From Muribaculaceae bacterium (lineage in GTDB: Bacteria; Bacteroidota; Bacteroidia; Bacteroidales; Muribaculaceae), in assembly GCA_022510445.1 (NCBI GenBank), contig JAFLTN010000018.1, positions 1 to 33,033 on the forward strand: a stretch of 33,033 bases of DNA, in the 5' to 3' direction. Within the stretch, counting starts at the first letter, position 1. The number at the start of each line of letters is the position of its first letter. Positions 1 through 8,746 of this stretch are shown here, piece after piece. The notes beneath the pieces were generated by a model. The model made no database searches and had not been told where the DNA came from. It saw only the letters and a list, made by a program, of their open reading frames with translations. Made by a program: the position numbers and the translations under genes.

Positions 1-143
1 GTAAACGAATATGGAACATGATTTCACACCCTTGTTATAAAATATGATATCGATAATGAAATAAGGATCTTTAAGGAGACAACCATACTAAAAAATTCTT
101 TGAGGTTAAATAATAACTTATATAGAAGACAATAATTAAAAAG
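1..143. other. left-edge non-coding stretch
   Basis: This AT-rich stretch lies downstream of the ATPase gene. All three forward frames meet stop codons quickly. On the minus strand an ATG at 17-19 could begin a gene that leaves the window, but only six codons are visible and no convincing ribosome binding site precedes it. I see no hairpin with a T tract. Nothing is annotated with confidence. Confidence 0.4.
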
Positions 144-1470
144 TTATTGAGAACAGGAAAACAGAAAAGCACCTGAAAAGAGCGGCATTGTTATTATTCC
201 GTTTGATTTACCGATATTTTTGTTGCAAAACTTGATTGCCTGCCCCACATGATATTTTTCTGGATGGGAAAGGATAGTTTTAGCACTTTTTATATTTCCG
301 TCGGAAGATTTACATTCTATCAATGTAGCCTCATTTCTCCATCGTGTAACAAAATCAATCTCCAGTCCGGAATCTTTTCTGAAATAATATAGATTCTTCC
401 CTGCTTTAGTAAAGAAATCAGCAATCAGGTTTTCGACTATCGCTCCCTTATAGGTATACAAACGATTGTGCAGGATATCAAATTGAGTGCCATCTTCAAG
501 CATTGCAGTCAAAAGCCCGATATCGGTCATATATATCTTAAAATTATCTGTTTCAGCATTGCCGGCCAAAGGAAGTTCCGGAATACTGAGATTATGGCAA
601 ACCTGGATAATTCCCGCATCCTCAATCCATTTAATGACTCCTGCGAACTTTGAAGCCCTTCCCCCTCTTTCAATCAGTGAATATTGAAATTTTTTATTCT
701 CTTTTGCCAGTTGTCGGGGTATTGAATCAAAACATTCTCTTATCTTGGATTTCTCAGGTTTCGGACTATATTTCACCATGTCATCCCTATAGCCATTGAT
801 AATATCCCTTTGCAATTGTAAGGTGACATCAAGCAGATGATTTGAAATAAAAGAATTCACCACTGCCGGCATTCCTCCCACCACCATATAATTAAGCATC
901 TGACTGTTCATGAAGCTTAATACACTCTCTGAAAATGGCATCAAAGTCTGTAGATTATTCAATAATTCTGCTATAAAGACTTCCGAGACTCCGTTTGCCC
1001 AAAGAAATTCTTCAAAATCTAAAGGATACATAGTAATAACCGTTTCATATCCCACCGGGATACTGACCGGCTCGTCTTTATAGCCCGATATTCCTAATAG
1101 TGAGCCGGTGGCAATTATATCATATCTGCCATCCATTTTGAAAAATTTGAGACATGCTCGGGCCGCCGGTGATTCTTGAATCTCATCAAGAATAATGCAA
1201 GTCTTTTGGGGTATGAATGCATTCTGACGTCCCGTCACTGCAGACAATTCCATAGTGATTCGGTCGACAGAGTTAGTGCCTGAAAAAATTTCTTTATATA
1301 TATTATTTTCATAGAAATTTATATAGACCACCGATTCATAGTTCTCATTGGCGAAATGTAAGGCAGAGAATGTCTTGCCGCATTGTCTGCAACCCTTTAT
1401 CACCAAAGGGTTATGATCAGGAATTGACTTCCATTTACTGAGTTCTTTTTCAATTTTTCGTTTTAGCATG
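144..1470 (-). CDS. AAA+ ATPase with C-terminal DUF4143 domain
   Basis: Predicted cytoplasmic P-loop ATPase of the large 'ATP-binding protein / DUF4143' family, common in many copies in Bacteroidales; its cellular role is not established. The Walker A motif GCRQCGKT is at residues 26-33, Walker B (CIILDEIQE) around 91-99, and a sensor-like TGSLLG at 121-126. The C-terminal half is DUF4143 and carries a GLEIDFV...TLIECKSS pattern resembling a PD-(D/E)XK nuclease core. I chose the ATG at 1470 (MLKRKIEKEL), which matches usual family starts, rather than the in-frame TTG three codons upstream. The length of about 441 residues is normal. A 32-bp tandem repeat lies just upstream of the start. It could act in defence, in a toxin-like role or as a stand-alone chaperone ATPase; the sequence does not decide. 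Confidence 0.88.
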
Positions 1471-1523
1471 ATTCCCAAGAAATAAATTTGTCCAATCGGG
1501 TATTATTGACGACAATCACTTTA

Positions 1524-1531
1524 CAAATTTA
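1524..1531 (-). promoter_or_regulatory. candidate -7 box for the ATPase gene
   Basis: The minus strand reads TAAATTTG here, matching the Bacteroidota -7 consensus TAnnTTTG, about 54 bases upstream of the ATG at 1470. It sits exactly at the gene-proximal edge of the tandem repeat, where the repeat sequence diverges. No TTTG -33 box lies at the usual 19-21 bp distance, so the call is tentative. Confidence 0.35.
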
Positions 1532-1647
1532 CACTTTTTCAAGGGACTTTTCTATAGATTTTACACTTTTCCAAGGGACTTTTCTATAGATTTTACACTT
1601 TTCCAAGGGACTTTTCTATAGATTTTACACTTTTCCAAGGGACTTTT
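1529..1647. repeat. 32-bp tandem direct repeat, 3.7 copies
   Basis: Units start at 1529, 1561, 1593 and 1625; the last is cut at about 23 bases. Units 2 and 3 are identical, unit 1 differs by one T/C change, and the visible part of unit 4 matches unit 2. On the minus strand each unit contains GAAAAGT twice, 13 bases apart, around CCCTTG. Each full unit also contains the 8-bp palindrome TCTATAGA. The array ends next to a -7-like box upstream of the ATPase gene. There are no spacers, so it is not a CRISPR array. Confidence 0.95.
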
Positions 1648-1683
1648 ATGAGGTAGCAGCAAATTTACTTTAAGTAAAATGGG

Positions 1684-2052
1684 TTAATTAGCGTAACGGG
1701 TATTGACTTTTTTGCCGTCTTTGTCCCATGTATAGATCCAGTTGCCATTTCGGGATGTAAAAGTATCACCGGCTACACCTGTGACATCACCTACAGATGA
1801 TTTTGAGAGAGTCTTATATTTTCTACCCTCGGTATCCCACAGATAAATCCAGCTCCCGCTCTGGCTGACAAAGAAATTTGCACTGTAACCCTTGACTGTG
1901 CCAACAGAACTAACTGAAAGCGTTTTATATTTCTTGCCCTGTGAATTGTAGACATAGACCCAGCTGCCGCTTGTTTCAACACTTGAAATCTGTTCGGCTC
2001 TTGAAAATAATGCAGCCATAATCAGAAGAAATGATAATATCAGTTTTTTCAT
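1684..2052 (-). CDS. small secreted protein with three Trp-centred repeats
   Basis: I do not recognise a named family. I chose the ATG at 2052 because it gives a clean signal peptide (MKKLILSFLLIMAALFSRA), predicting export; an upstream in-frame start adds ten residues with no typical signal. The mature part is almost entirely a 37-residue repeat centred on W31, W68 and W105. Each copy has the pattern GSW-[VI]-Y followed by an aromatic residue and a G-K/R-K turn, and the first two continue with YKTLS-x-SSVG. The third copy is truncated. This resembles beta-hairpin repeats of secreted Bacteroidales proteins. The gene stands alone on the minus strand, about 210 bp upstream of the ATPase gene, with the tandem repeat between them. 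Role unknown. Confidence 0.75.
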   Translation of the reverse strand: MKKLILSFLLIMAALFSRAEQISSVETSGSWVYVYNSQGKKYKTLSVSSVGTVKGYSANFFVSQSGSWIYLWDTEGRKYKTLSKSSVGDVTGVAGDTFTSRNGNWIYTWDKDGKKVNTRYAN

Positions 2053-2181
2053 AGTAAATATTAAAGCTAACAGAGAAATCAATTGCTTATTTGAGGTTAA
2101 CGACTTTCCTCTAAAATTTATTATGGGGAATAGGGGTGAAAAAGAGGGTATTAGAGAATTGGGGGAAATTTATTATTTTTG

Positions 2182-2241
2182 TTGCAACATTTACTAATCC
2201 TGTTGCAAATCGCAATTATTCTATCGATTGCAACAAATGTT
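2182..2241 (+). promoter_or_regulatory. candidate HTCS operator region upstream of susC-like gene
   Basis: Three TTGCAA elements occur at 2182-2187, 2203-2208 and 2228-2233, with 21 and 25 bp between starts. The last is part of the 13-mer TGCAACAAATGTT at 2229-2241, which recurs exactly at 13149-13161 upstream of the second half-operon. The AraC-type output domain of the locus regulator would be expected to bind direct repeats such as these. Assignment to that regulator is inference. Confidence 0.6.
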
Positions 2242-2265
2242 ATATCCTGATTTCTAAGCTCATTA

Positions 2266-2273
2266 TAATTTTG
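2266..2273 (+). promoter_or_regulatory. -7 promoter box of the susC-like operon
   Basis: TAATTTTG matches the Bacteroidota -7 consensus TAnnTTTG and is followed by CG. It lies 37 bp after the start of the conserved 13-mer and about 33 bases before the ATG at 2306. No TTTG -33 box is present at the usual spacing, which fits an activator-dependent promoter. Confidence 0.6.
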
Positions 2274-2305
2274 CGCCATAGATTTTAAACTAACAACCTA
2301 TACAC

Positions 2306-5300
2306 ATGAAAAAAACCATCCTAAGCTTAATGGCGACCATGCTCACAGGATTCTCTGTCTTTGCAGACGACATCCTGGTAGAGGGTACCGTTATTTCGGC
2401 AGCGGACAATGAGCCGCTAATTGGTGCCACTGTGTTATCACTTGAAACCAAGAAAGGCACTGCTACCGATATCGACGGTAATTTCCAGATTCAAGTGCCC
2501 CAAGGATCCAAAATCCGGGTCTCTTATGTAGGGTATAATGATTTTGAGGGGGTAGCGACTCCTAAGATGGAGATTCTTCTTTCTGAAAACTCCGAAGTGC
2601 TCGACGAAGTAGTAGTTGTCGGTTATTCTACTCAACGAAAAGCCGATCTCACCGGTTCAATTTCTGTTGTAAATACCAAAGACTTATCTACCGCGGCTAC
2701 AACCGACCCGATGATTGCCCTCCAGGGTAAGGTGCCGGGCATGACCATTACCACCAATGGTTCACCGGTGGCAGCAGGAACTGTCAGGATCCGCGGTATG
2801 GGTTCATTCAACGCTGATCAGAATCCTTTATTTGTAATAGACGGCGTTCCGACCACAACCAATCTCAACACTCTTAATATGAACGACATTGAGAGTATGC
2901 AAGTGTTAAAAGATGCTGCTTCGGCTTCAATCTATGGTTCACGCGCTGCAAACGGTGTTATCATTATTACCACTAAACAAGGAAAGAAAGGTGGCGACAG
3001 TAAAATCAAAGTAGATTTTTCAGCAAGCTGGAGTGCTCAGTTCTATAATAATCAGAGCAAAATGCGTCTCCTTGATACTCCCGGATATGCAACTGCAATG
3101 GCTCAAGCCGCGCTCAACGATGGAATCGATCCTGTGGCATACGCTTCAAATTATGGATTGAACCTGAATGCAGCTGTAGGTTTGCCAATTACTGTTTACA
3201 ATCCTGCCATCGGAGATTATGTAAATTATACCGTAAATGGCCTCTACGACGGTTATATAAACTCAAGGAAAACAATGAGATGCAGCAACACCGACTGGCT
3301 CGATGCCATAACACGCACCGGTTTCCTCCAAAATTATGACCTTTCTCTTTCAAGAGCAAATGATAACAGCCGTTCACTTCTCTCTGTGGGATACAAGAGA
3401 AATGCAGGTGTAATCAAAGATACTGATTTTGAAAGTCTCTCCATTCGTCTAAACAACGCATACGATGTATTGAAATGGCTGACAATAGGAGAAAACGCAA
3501 CCATTACTTATTCTGACCAGGTAGATATCGCTCCTATGCAGAATGCCCTTAAGATGGCACCCACCGTCCCGGTTTATGAAGAAGACGGCGTAACCTTCGC
3601 CGGTCCCGTTGGAGGTATGAGCGACCGTCAGAATCCGATGAGGGAAATCGCCTTCAATAAGGATAACAGACTTAAGATATGGAGAATATTCGGCAACGGA
3701 TATATTGATATCAAACCTTTCAAAGGGTTTACTTTCCGCAGTAATTTCGGTCTTGACTATGAATCAGGTTATATACATTCATATAATTATACTTTCCATA
3801 GCGATATAGTCAATAACGATACAAATTCAACATCTATCGGACAGTCACACGACACAAAATGGACATGGAGTAACACTATCAATTATGATTTCAACATAAA
3901 AGAAGAAAATGATTTCCATGTGCTCGCCGGTATTGAGGCTTTCCGTCAGACTCGTGTCGATTTCTCAGGAACAAATCAGGGATTTGATATAGAGACACCG
4001 GAATATATGTGGCCGGATGCTTCAACCGGTCTTGAATATTTCGGAGGTAACCAGTCAACTTATTCTCTCATATCTTTCTTTGGAAAAATCGATTACAGCT
4101 GGAGAAATCTTATTCTCGCATCATTTACCATCCGTCGTGACGGTTCCTCAAGATTCGGTCGAAATAACAAATATGGTACGTTCCCGGCAGCCACTCTCGG
4201 CTACCGTCTTAGCGAAAATATACAGAAATCTTGGATGAACGACCTGAAGGTTCGTTTATCCTGGGGTAAGACCGGTAACCAGGCAATCGCCAACAATGCT
4301 TATCAGGCTCTCTATGCAGCTGATTATGGTTCCGACAGAGTCACATCTACTGCTTATGACATCTGGTTGCAGCAATCCGGAGTTTTCCCATCAGGCTACC
4401 GGGCACTACAGTTTGAAAATCCTAACTTGAAATGGGAAACTACCATTCAATACAATGCCGGTGTTGACTATGGTTTCCTCAATAACAGACTCACCGGTTC
4501 TATCGATGCCTATATCAAGGATGTGAAGGACATGCTGATTAATCCGGCTTATCTCGGCGCAATCGGAGAAGGTGGAAACAACTGGACAAACGGCCCTTCT
4601 TTAAGGAACTGGGGTATGGAATTCCTTATTGGATGGAGAGATCTTGTTCAATCCTGCGGGCTTACTTACAATGTTTCTCTTAACATGGACTTTTACAGAA
4701 ACCGGGTGACTTATCTTCCTCCATATGCCACAGGTTCCTATGTTCATACAACTAAAGAGAATCTCGTAGAATCACGTCGTCCTTACGGATCTATTGTTGG
4801 ATATGTAGTCGAAGGCCTCTTCCAGAATCAGAACGAAGTCCTCGCATCGGGTCAGAATAATGCCAGAGTCGGTGGTCTTAAATACGCTGACCTTGATGGA
4901 GACGGGCTTATAACATCTGACGACCAGACTTGGATTTATAATCCGGTTCCTGATTTAAGCATGGGTCTTAATGTTAACCTCTCATGGCGCAATTTTGATT
5001 TCCAGATGTTCTGGCAAGGAGTATTCGGCAAAGATGTCTATAATGATCAGAAATTCCAGACTGACTTCTGGAGCATCACAGACGCCGGCTCAAACAAGGG
5101 GGACAGAATGTTAAAGGCCTGGTCGGAAGTTAACCGAACCTCCACTATCCCGGCTCTTACAACAAACAATAATGCTGAAGAGAACAGAACATCTACTTAT
5201 TTCGTAGAAAACGGATCTTTTGCAAAACTCAGAACTCTCCAGTTAGGATATAATCTCCCGGAATCTGCTCTTAAGGCTCTGCGCCTGGATAATGTAAGAT

Positions 5301-5428
5301 TCTATGTTTCCGGAAATAATATCTGCACCATCAAGAGTAAATCACTGACTTGCTCCGATCCTGAAAATCCTGTATGGGATTATCCTTTGTCAACCTCAAT
5401 CACTTTTGGTCTACAGGTAGGTTTCTGA
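2306..5428 (+). CDS. SusC-like TonB-dependent fructan oligosaccharide transporter
   Basis: Outer-membrane TonB-dependent transporter of the SusC/RagA family, expected to import fructo-oligosaccharides into the periplasm with its SusD partner. It has a signal peptide (residues 1-20), a carboxypeptidase-regulatory-like domain (about 23-95), a DEVVVVGY TonB-interaction segment (100-107), a plug domain (about 115-235, with FVIDGVP and SIYGSRAANGVIIITT), and a beta-barrel ending in the terminal Phe typical of outer-membrane proteins. The length of 1040 residues is normal. It is the first gene of the fructan locus, 33 bp upstream of the SusD-like gene. Substrate is inferred from the GH32 enzymes, transporter and fructokinase in the same locus, not from the protein itself. 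Expression is probably induced through the hybrid two-component system encoded at 10337-13075. Confidence 0.93.
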   Translation: MKKTILSLMATMLTGFSVFADDILVEGTVISAADNEPLIGATVLSLETKKGTATDIDGNFQIQVPQGSKIRVSYVGYNDFEGVATPKMEILLSENSEVLDEVVVVGYSTQRKADLTGSISVVNTKDLSTAATTDPMIALQGKVPGMTITTNGSPVAAGTVRIRGMGSFNADQNPLFVIDGVPTTTNLNTLNMNDIESMQVLKDAASASIYGSRAANGVIIITTKQGKKGGDSKIKVDFSASWSAQFYNNQSKMRLLDTPGYATAMAQAALNDGIDPVAYASNYGLNLNAAVGLPITVYNPAIGDYVNYTVNGLYDGYINSRKTMRCSNTDWLDAITRTGFLQNYDLSLSRANDNSRSLLSVGYKRNAGVIKDTDFESLSIRLNNAYDVLKWLTIGENATITYSDQVDIAPMQNALKMAPTVPVYEEDGVTFAGPVGGMSDRQNPMREIAFNKDNRLKIWRIFGNGYIDIKPFKGFTFRSNFGLDYESGYIHSYNYTFHSDIVNNDTNSTSIGQSHDTKWTWSNTINYDFNIKEENDFHVLAGIEAFRQTRVDFSGTNQGFDIETPEYMWPDASTGLEYFGGNQSTYSLISFFGKIDYSWRNLILASFTIRRDGSSRFGRNNKYGTFPAATLGYRLSENIQKSWMNDLKVRLSWGKTGNQAIANNAYQALYAADYGSDRVTSTAYDIWLQQSGVFPSGYRALQFENPNLKWETTIQYNAGVDYGFLNNRLTGSIDAYIKDVKDMLINPAYLGAIGEGGNNWTNGPSLRNWGMEFLIGWRDLVQSCGLTYNVSLNMDFYRNRVTYLPPYATGSYVHTTKENLVESRRPYGSIVGYVVEGLFQNQNEVLASGQNNARVGGLKYADLDGDGLITSDDQTWIYNPVPDLSMGLNVNLSWRNFDFQMFWQGVFGKDVYNDQKFQTDFWSITDAGSNKGDRMLKAWSEVNRTSTIPALTTNNNAEENRTSTYFVENGSFAKLRTLQLGYNLPESALKALRLDNVRFYVSGNNICTIKSKSLTCSDPENPVWDYPLSTSITFGLQVGF

Positions 5429-5461
5429 TAATTTAAGAGTTTAATTATAAAAAAGATAATT

Positions 5462-7198
5462 ATGAAAATCAAAAATATATTAGGGCTTGCAGTGTTGGCC
5501 ATCGGAGCCACTTCCTGCAGTGATTTTATCGACGTTACCCCAACCGGAGTTATCAGCGGTGATTACGTCTACTCACAGCCTGAAGAGATGGTGACAGCGG
5601 CTTATGCCATGCTTGGCGACTGTTGGTATACCTACCCGTTCAATCTGATGCCTTATGGAGATATTACTTCCGACGATTGTTATAAAGGCGGTTCCGGAGT
5701 AGGCGATACCGGATATCATCCCATGGAAATTTGGACAACCCTAACTTCCAGACCGGGAGAACTCGATGAACTATGGTATAGATTATATTGTGCAATTGCC
5801 CGTTGCAACCGTGCTCTGGTTTCTCTTAATCAATATGGGGAAAGCGTTTTAGGAGCAGAAAAAACGGAACGTAGAAAGGCTGAAGTTCATTTCCTCCGTG
5901 GTCATTTCTATTTCAAACTTCTCACTTTGTTCCGCCAAATTCCATGGATAGATGAAGAAGTGTTTTATAATCATCTTGAAGAATCCACAAGGAATGACCA
6001 ATTCTCATATGAGGAACTCTTCCAAAAGGTGATAAATGAATTCCAAATGGCATACGACGTTCTTTCTCCTGAGAGTCAGGACGGTGGAGGGCGCACCAAT
6101 AAAATAGCTGCTGCTGCCTATCTGGCAAAATGCTATCTTACACTTGCCTGGGGTGACGGTTATGAGGCAACTAACGGTGTAGGACATATCAATCAGGCAT
6201 ATATGCAGAAAGTGGTTGAGTTCACAAACGACGTGGTCAACTCTCAATATGGTTACCTTGAAGATTTTGGAGACATATTTCTTCCAGAATATAAAAACTC
6301 AAAGGAATCTGTCTTTGCAGTCCAGACTTCAGACCGTTCGGAAGACAATACAGTTTTTGGCCGTGCCAATTGGTCGAATATGCTCAACGGATGCTGGGGA
6401 ATGTGGTCTTGCGGATGGGATTTCCATAAACCATCACAGAATCTCTTAAATGCATTCAAAACTGAAGGAGGGCTGCCGATGTTCGATCACTTCAACGATA
6501 ATACTACTTACCCTGTCAGAGGTATTACCTCAGCCCAGAAATATGATCCCAGACTTTTCCATACTATAGGAATGCCTTCATGGCCTTATAAATATGAGGA
6601 AGAATTTACAATGACAAAAGAAAATTCCCGCACACCAAACACCTATGGTTACTATACCTCTTTAAAAGATGTGCCTCAAAGGTCTAAAGGAGAAACATAC
6701 GATGGAAGCTGGCAGGCTTTTGCAATGAATGATTACGTTATCCGCTTCACAGATGTAATGCTTATGCGTGCAGAAGCACTCGTTGAATTAGGCCAATTAT
6801 CTGAAGCCCAGAACATCGTAAACGACATTCGGAGAAGAGCACAAAATTCTGTGGCCAAACATATTGCCTATGCAACTGATTATTGTGAAATCGCTCAATA
6901 TCCGGCAGGATATTTCTCAACGAAAGAGATTGCAAGAACATGTGTTCAATGGGAGCGTCGCCTGGAGATGGCAATGGAATGTGACCGCTTCTTCTCGCTG
7001 AAACGCTGGGGTATCGCCTCTAAGACCCTAAATGCATACTTTGAAAAAGAACAGACAGTCAGCTACGACGGACAAGGCTATTGCGACTACCTGAGAGAAG
7101 CAAGATTCACTCCGGGCAAAAATGAATTCTTCCCGGTTCCATATAATCAGCTATATTATATTCCTGGACTTTATTCCCAGAATGAAGGTTACAATTAA
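5462..7198 (+). CDS. SusD-like surface glycan-binding lipoprotein
   Basis: Outer-membrane lipoprotein of the RagB/SusD family that caps the SusC-like barrel and captures fructan at the cell surface. The lipobox (GATSC) gives a lipidated Cys19, followed by SDFIDV. The N-terminal half has the helical TPR-like character of SusD (for example RCNRALVSLNQY and HFLRGHFYFKLL), and the C-terminal region (WERRLEMAMECDRFFSLKRW, then FFPVPYNQL) is typical of the family. At 578 residues the length is normal. It lies 33 bp after the SusC-like gene and 25 bp before the DUF4960 gene, so all are probably co-transcribed. Binding specificity for levan or inulin cannot be read from the sequence. Confidence 0.93.
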   Translation: MKIKNILGLAVLAIGATSCSDFIDVTPTGVISGDYVYSQPEEMVTAAYAMLGDCWYTYPFNLMPYGDITSDDCYKGGSGVGDTGYHPMEIWTTLTSRPGELDELWYRLYCAIARCNRALVSLNQYGESVLGAEKTERRKAEVHFLRGHFYFKLLTLFRQIPWIDEEVFYNHLEESTRNDQFSYEELFQKVINEFQMAYDVLSPESQDGGGRTNKIAAAAYLAKCYLTLAWGDGYEATNGVGHINQAYMQKVVEFTNDVVNSQYGYLEDFGDIFLPEYKNSKESVFAVQTSDRSEDNTVFGRANWSNMLNGCWGMWSCGWDFHKPSQNLLNAFKTEGGLPMFDHFNDNTTYPVRGITSAQKYDPRLFHTIGMPSWPYKYEEEFTMTKENSRTPNTYGYYTSLKDVPQRSKGETYDGSWQAFAMNDYVIRFTDVMLMRAEALVELGQLSEAQNIVNDIRRRAQNSVAKHIAYATDYCEIAQYPAGYFSTKEIARTCVQWERRLEMAMECDRFFSLKRWGIASKTLNAYFEKEQTVSYDGQGYCDYLREARFTPGKNEFFPVPYNQLYYIPGLYSQNEGYN

Positions 7199-7223
7199 TA
7201 ATACAATCCAACAAATCTTAGTC

Positions 7224-8726
7224 ATGAAAATATATAGTTTCACAGCGATTGCTCTGGCAATTCTTTCTCTCTCATCATGCCAGAACAAAGATATCGAGAT
7301 CATGGATCCCATTCTTGCACCTCTTTCGGAGAATTTAATCACAGGACATCTGGAGGGTGACAATTATGTGTGGACATGGGAAGCACCCACAATGAAATCC
7401 ACACAGGTAGAAGTGCGCTCAAATAATCTTGTAGTGCAAAAAGAAGTTGTTGACGGTAACACTTTCACTCATTATAATATTGACACTAATATACCTTACA
7501 CTTACATATTTAAGGTAACAGACGGTGTAAATTATTCCACAGGAGTGATAATGGAATATACGCGTGCCGGAGCTTCAAAAATCACCGGTATCACCATGTC
7601 TCAGCTAGACAATCCTGACGGCTCTTACTCTGCCAAAATCACCTGGGACAAGCCTTCCAATGCTGAATCACTTAATTTCTCCGCAACATCAGGTGCCCGT
7701 TCTTTTACTGAAAAACTGTCGGCTTCAGCCACTGAATATATTATAGAAAATGTAAAAGACGGAGAGGAATGGAATGTTAAACTGACAGCAGAAAATAAAG
7801 AGGGTTCCTCCCTTCCATCATCTTCATCTCTTTTAATAGGGAAGACGGCAATAGGTTTCCTAAGTGTGTATTCCTCTCCTGAAGAGTTGGTTTCCAACGG
7901 CGATGACGATGAAGCATGTGCCTGGTTATGGCTACATTCTGAATATCCTTCAGCCCAATTCATTCCTTTCACAGACATTACATCTGCAGAAACCTTAAGT
8001 CCTTATCGTGTCATTTTCTGGATGCGGGATCTTGAAGGTGTTGGAGAAGATGAAGTGTTTACCATGCCACAAGTAGTAGATGAAGCTACCCCCTATATCC
8101 GTGAATGGTATGCAAATGGCGGCAATCTGCTGCTTTGGAGTCATGCCACTGTGTATGTGGGGACATTGGGAAGAATTGACATGAATCTTCTTCGTACAAA
8201 CGACCGGAACATTGGCACAGGCGTCGGAGGCTGGAATCCGGATACCTGGAAAATGGCGGTGGAACTCCATCCGGGCAGTCGCTTTAAGAAAGATGCATCT
8301 TCTCATCCGATTTTTAAGGGTCTGGACTACGAGACAACCGACCGGACAAAACTCATTGCTTTCAAAGGACCCGGATGGACTGAAGATCATAACTGTTTGT
8401 TTTTTAATCTGCCCTCTGTTTTGACGGGTATCGGCAACCAGGAAGAAGCATGTTATAATGAAACCGTGAATAATCTTGGAATCATTCTTCTTGGAACCTG
8501 GGATTCACAAATCGACTGGGTTTCACAGCTCAATGTCTGGGAAGCCCAACAGGGTAACACTGAATTCAAAGGAACTATCATCTGCATTGGTAATGGGGGC
8601 TGCGAATTCTCAATGAAGAATGCTGATGGTTCAAAAGACATTTCTGCTTACCCAAAAAATAATCCCTATCAGGGAAATGTTCTTACACTTGCCAAGAACT
8701 CTCTGGAATATCTTAAGACAAGATAA
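7224..8726 (+). CDS. DUF4960 lipoprotein, SusE-position surface glycan-binding protein
   Basis: Probable surface lipoprotein occupying the position of the levan-binding accessory protein in characterised fructan loci. I chose the ATG at 7224 because it gives a canonical lipoprotein signal with lipobox LSSC and lipidated Cys19; upstream in-frame starts overlap the SusD-like gene and lack a signal. Residues about 30-110 and 115-210 look like two Ig/fibronectin-type beta domains. The C-terminal part, from about residue 220 (SVYSSPEELVSNGDDDEACAW), resembles DUF4960, with a flavodoxin/amidotransferase-like alternation (for example REWYANGGNLLLWSH). No catalytic triad is obvious. At 500 residues it matches this class. 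It is co-directional with short gaps on both sides. The role in fructan binding is inferred from position and family. Confidence 0.8.
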   Translation: MKIYSFTAIALAILSLSSCQNKDIEIMDPILAPLSENLITGHLEGDNYVWTWEAPTMKSTQVEVRSNNLVVQKEVVDGNTFTHYNIDTNIPYTYIFKVTDGVNYSTGVIMEYTRAGASKITGITMSQLDNPDGSYSAKITWDKPSNAESLNFSATSGARSFTEKLSASATEYIIENVKDGEEWNVKLTAENKEGSSLPSSSSLLIGKTAIGFLSVYSSPEELVSNGDDDEACAWLWLHSEYPSAQFIPFTDITSAETLSPYRVIFWMRDLEGVGEDEVFTMPQVVDEATPYIREWYANGGNLLLWSHATVYVGTLGRIDMNLLRTNDRNIGTGVGGWNPDTWKMAVELHPGSRFKKDASSHPIFKGLDYETTDRTKLIAFKGPGWTEDHNCLFFNLPSVLTGIGNQEEACYNETVNNLGIILLGTWDSQIDWVSQLNVWEAQQGNTEFKGTIICIGNGGCEFSMKNADGSKDISAYPKNNPYQGNVLTLAKNSLEYLKTR

Positions 8727-8746
8727 AAATTAAATCATTTGAAATC

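Noticed and set aside
1..19. Minus-strand gene start at the left edge
   Set aside because: Only six codons are visible and no ribosome binding site or promoter supports it.
1529..1647. Possible CRISPR-like array
   Set aside because: Units abut directly with no unique spacers and there are no cas genes nearby; it is a simple tandem repeat.
7995..8390. 131-codon open frame antisense to the DUF4960 gene
   Set aside because: No signal, no known motif, and the sense strand codes for a continuous lipoprotein in the operon.
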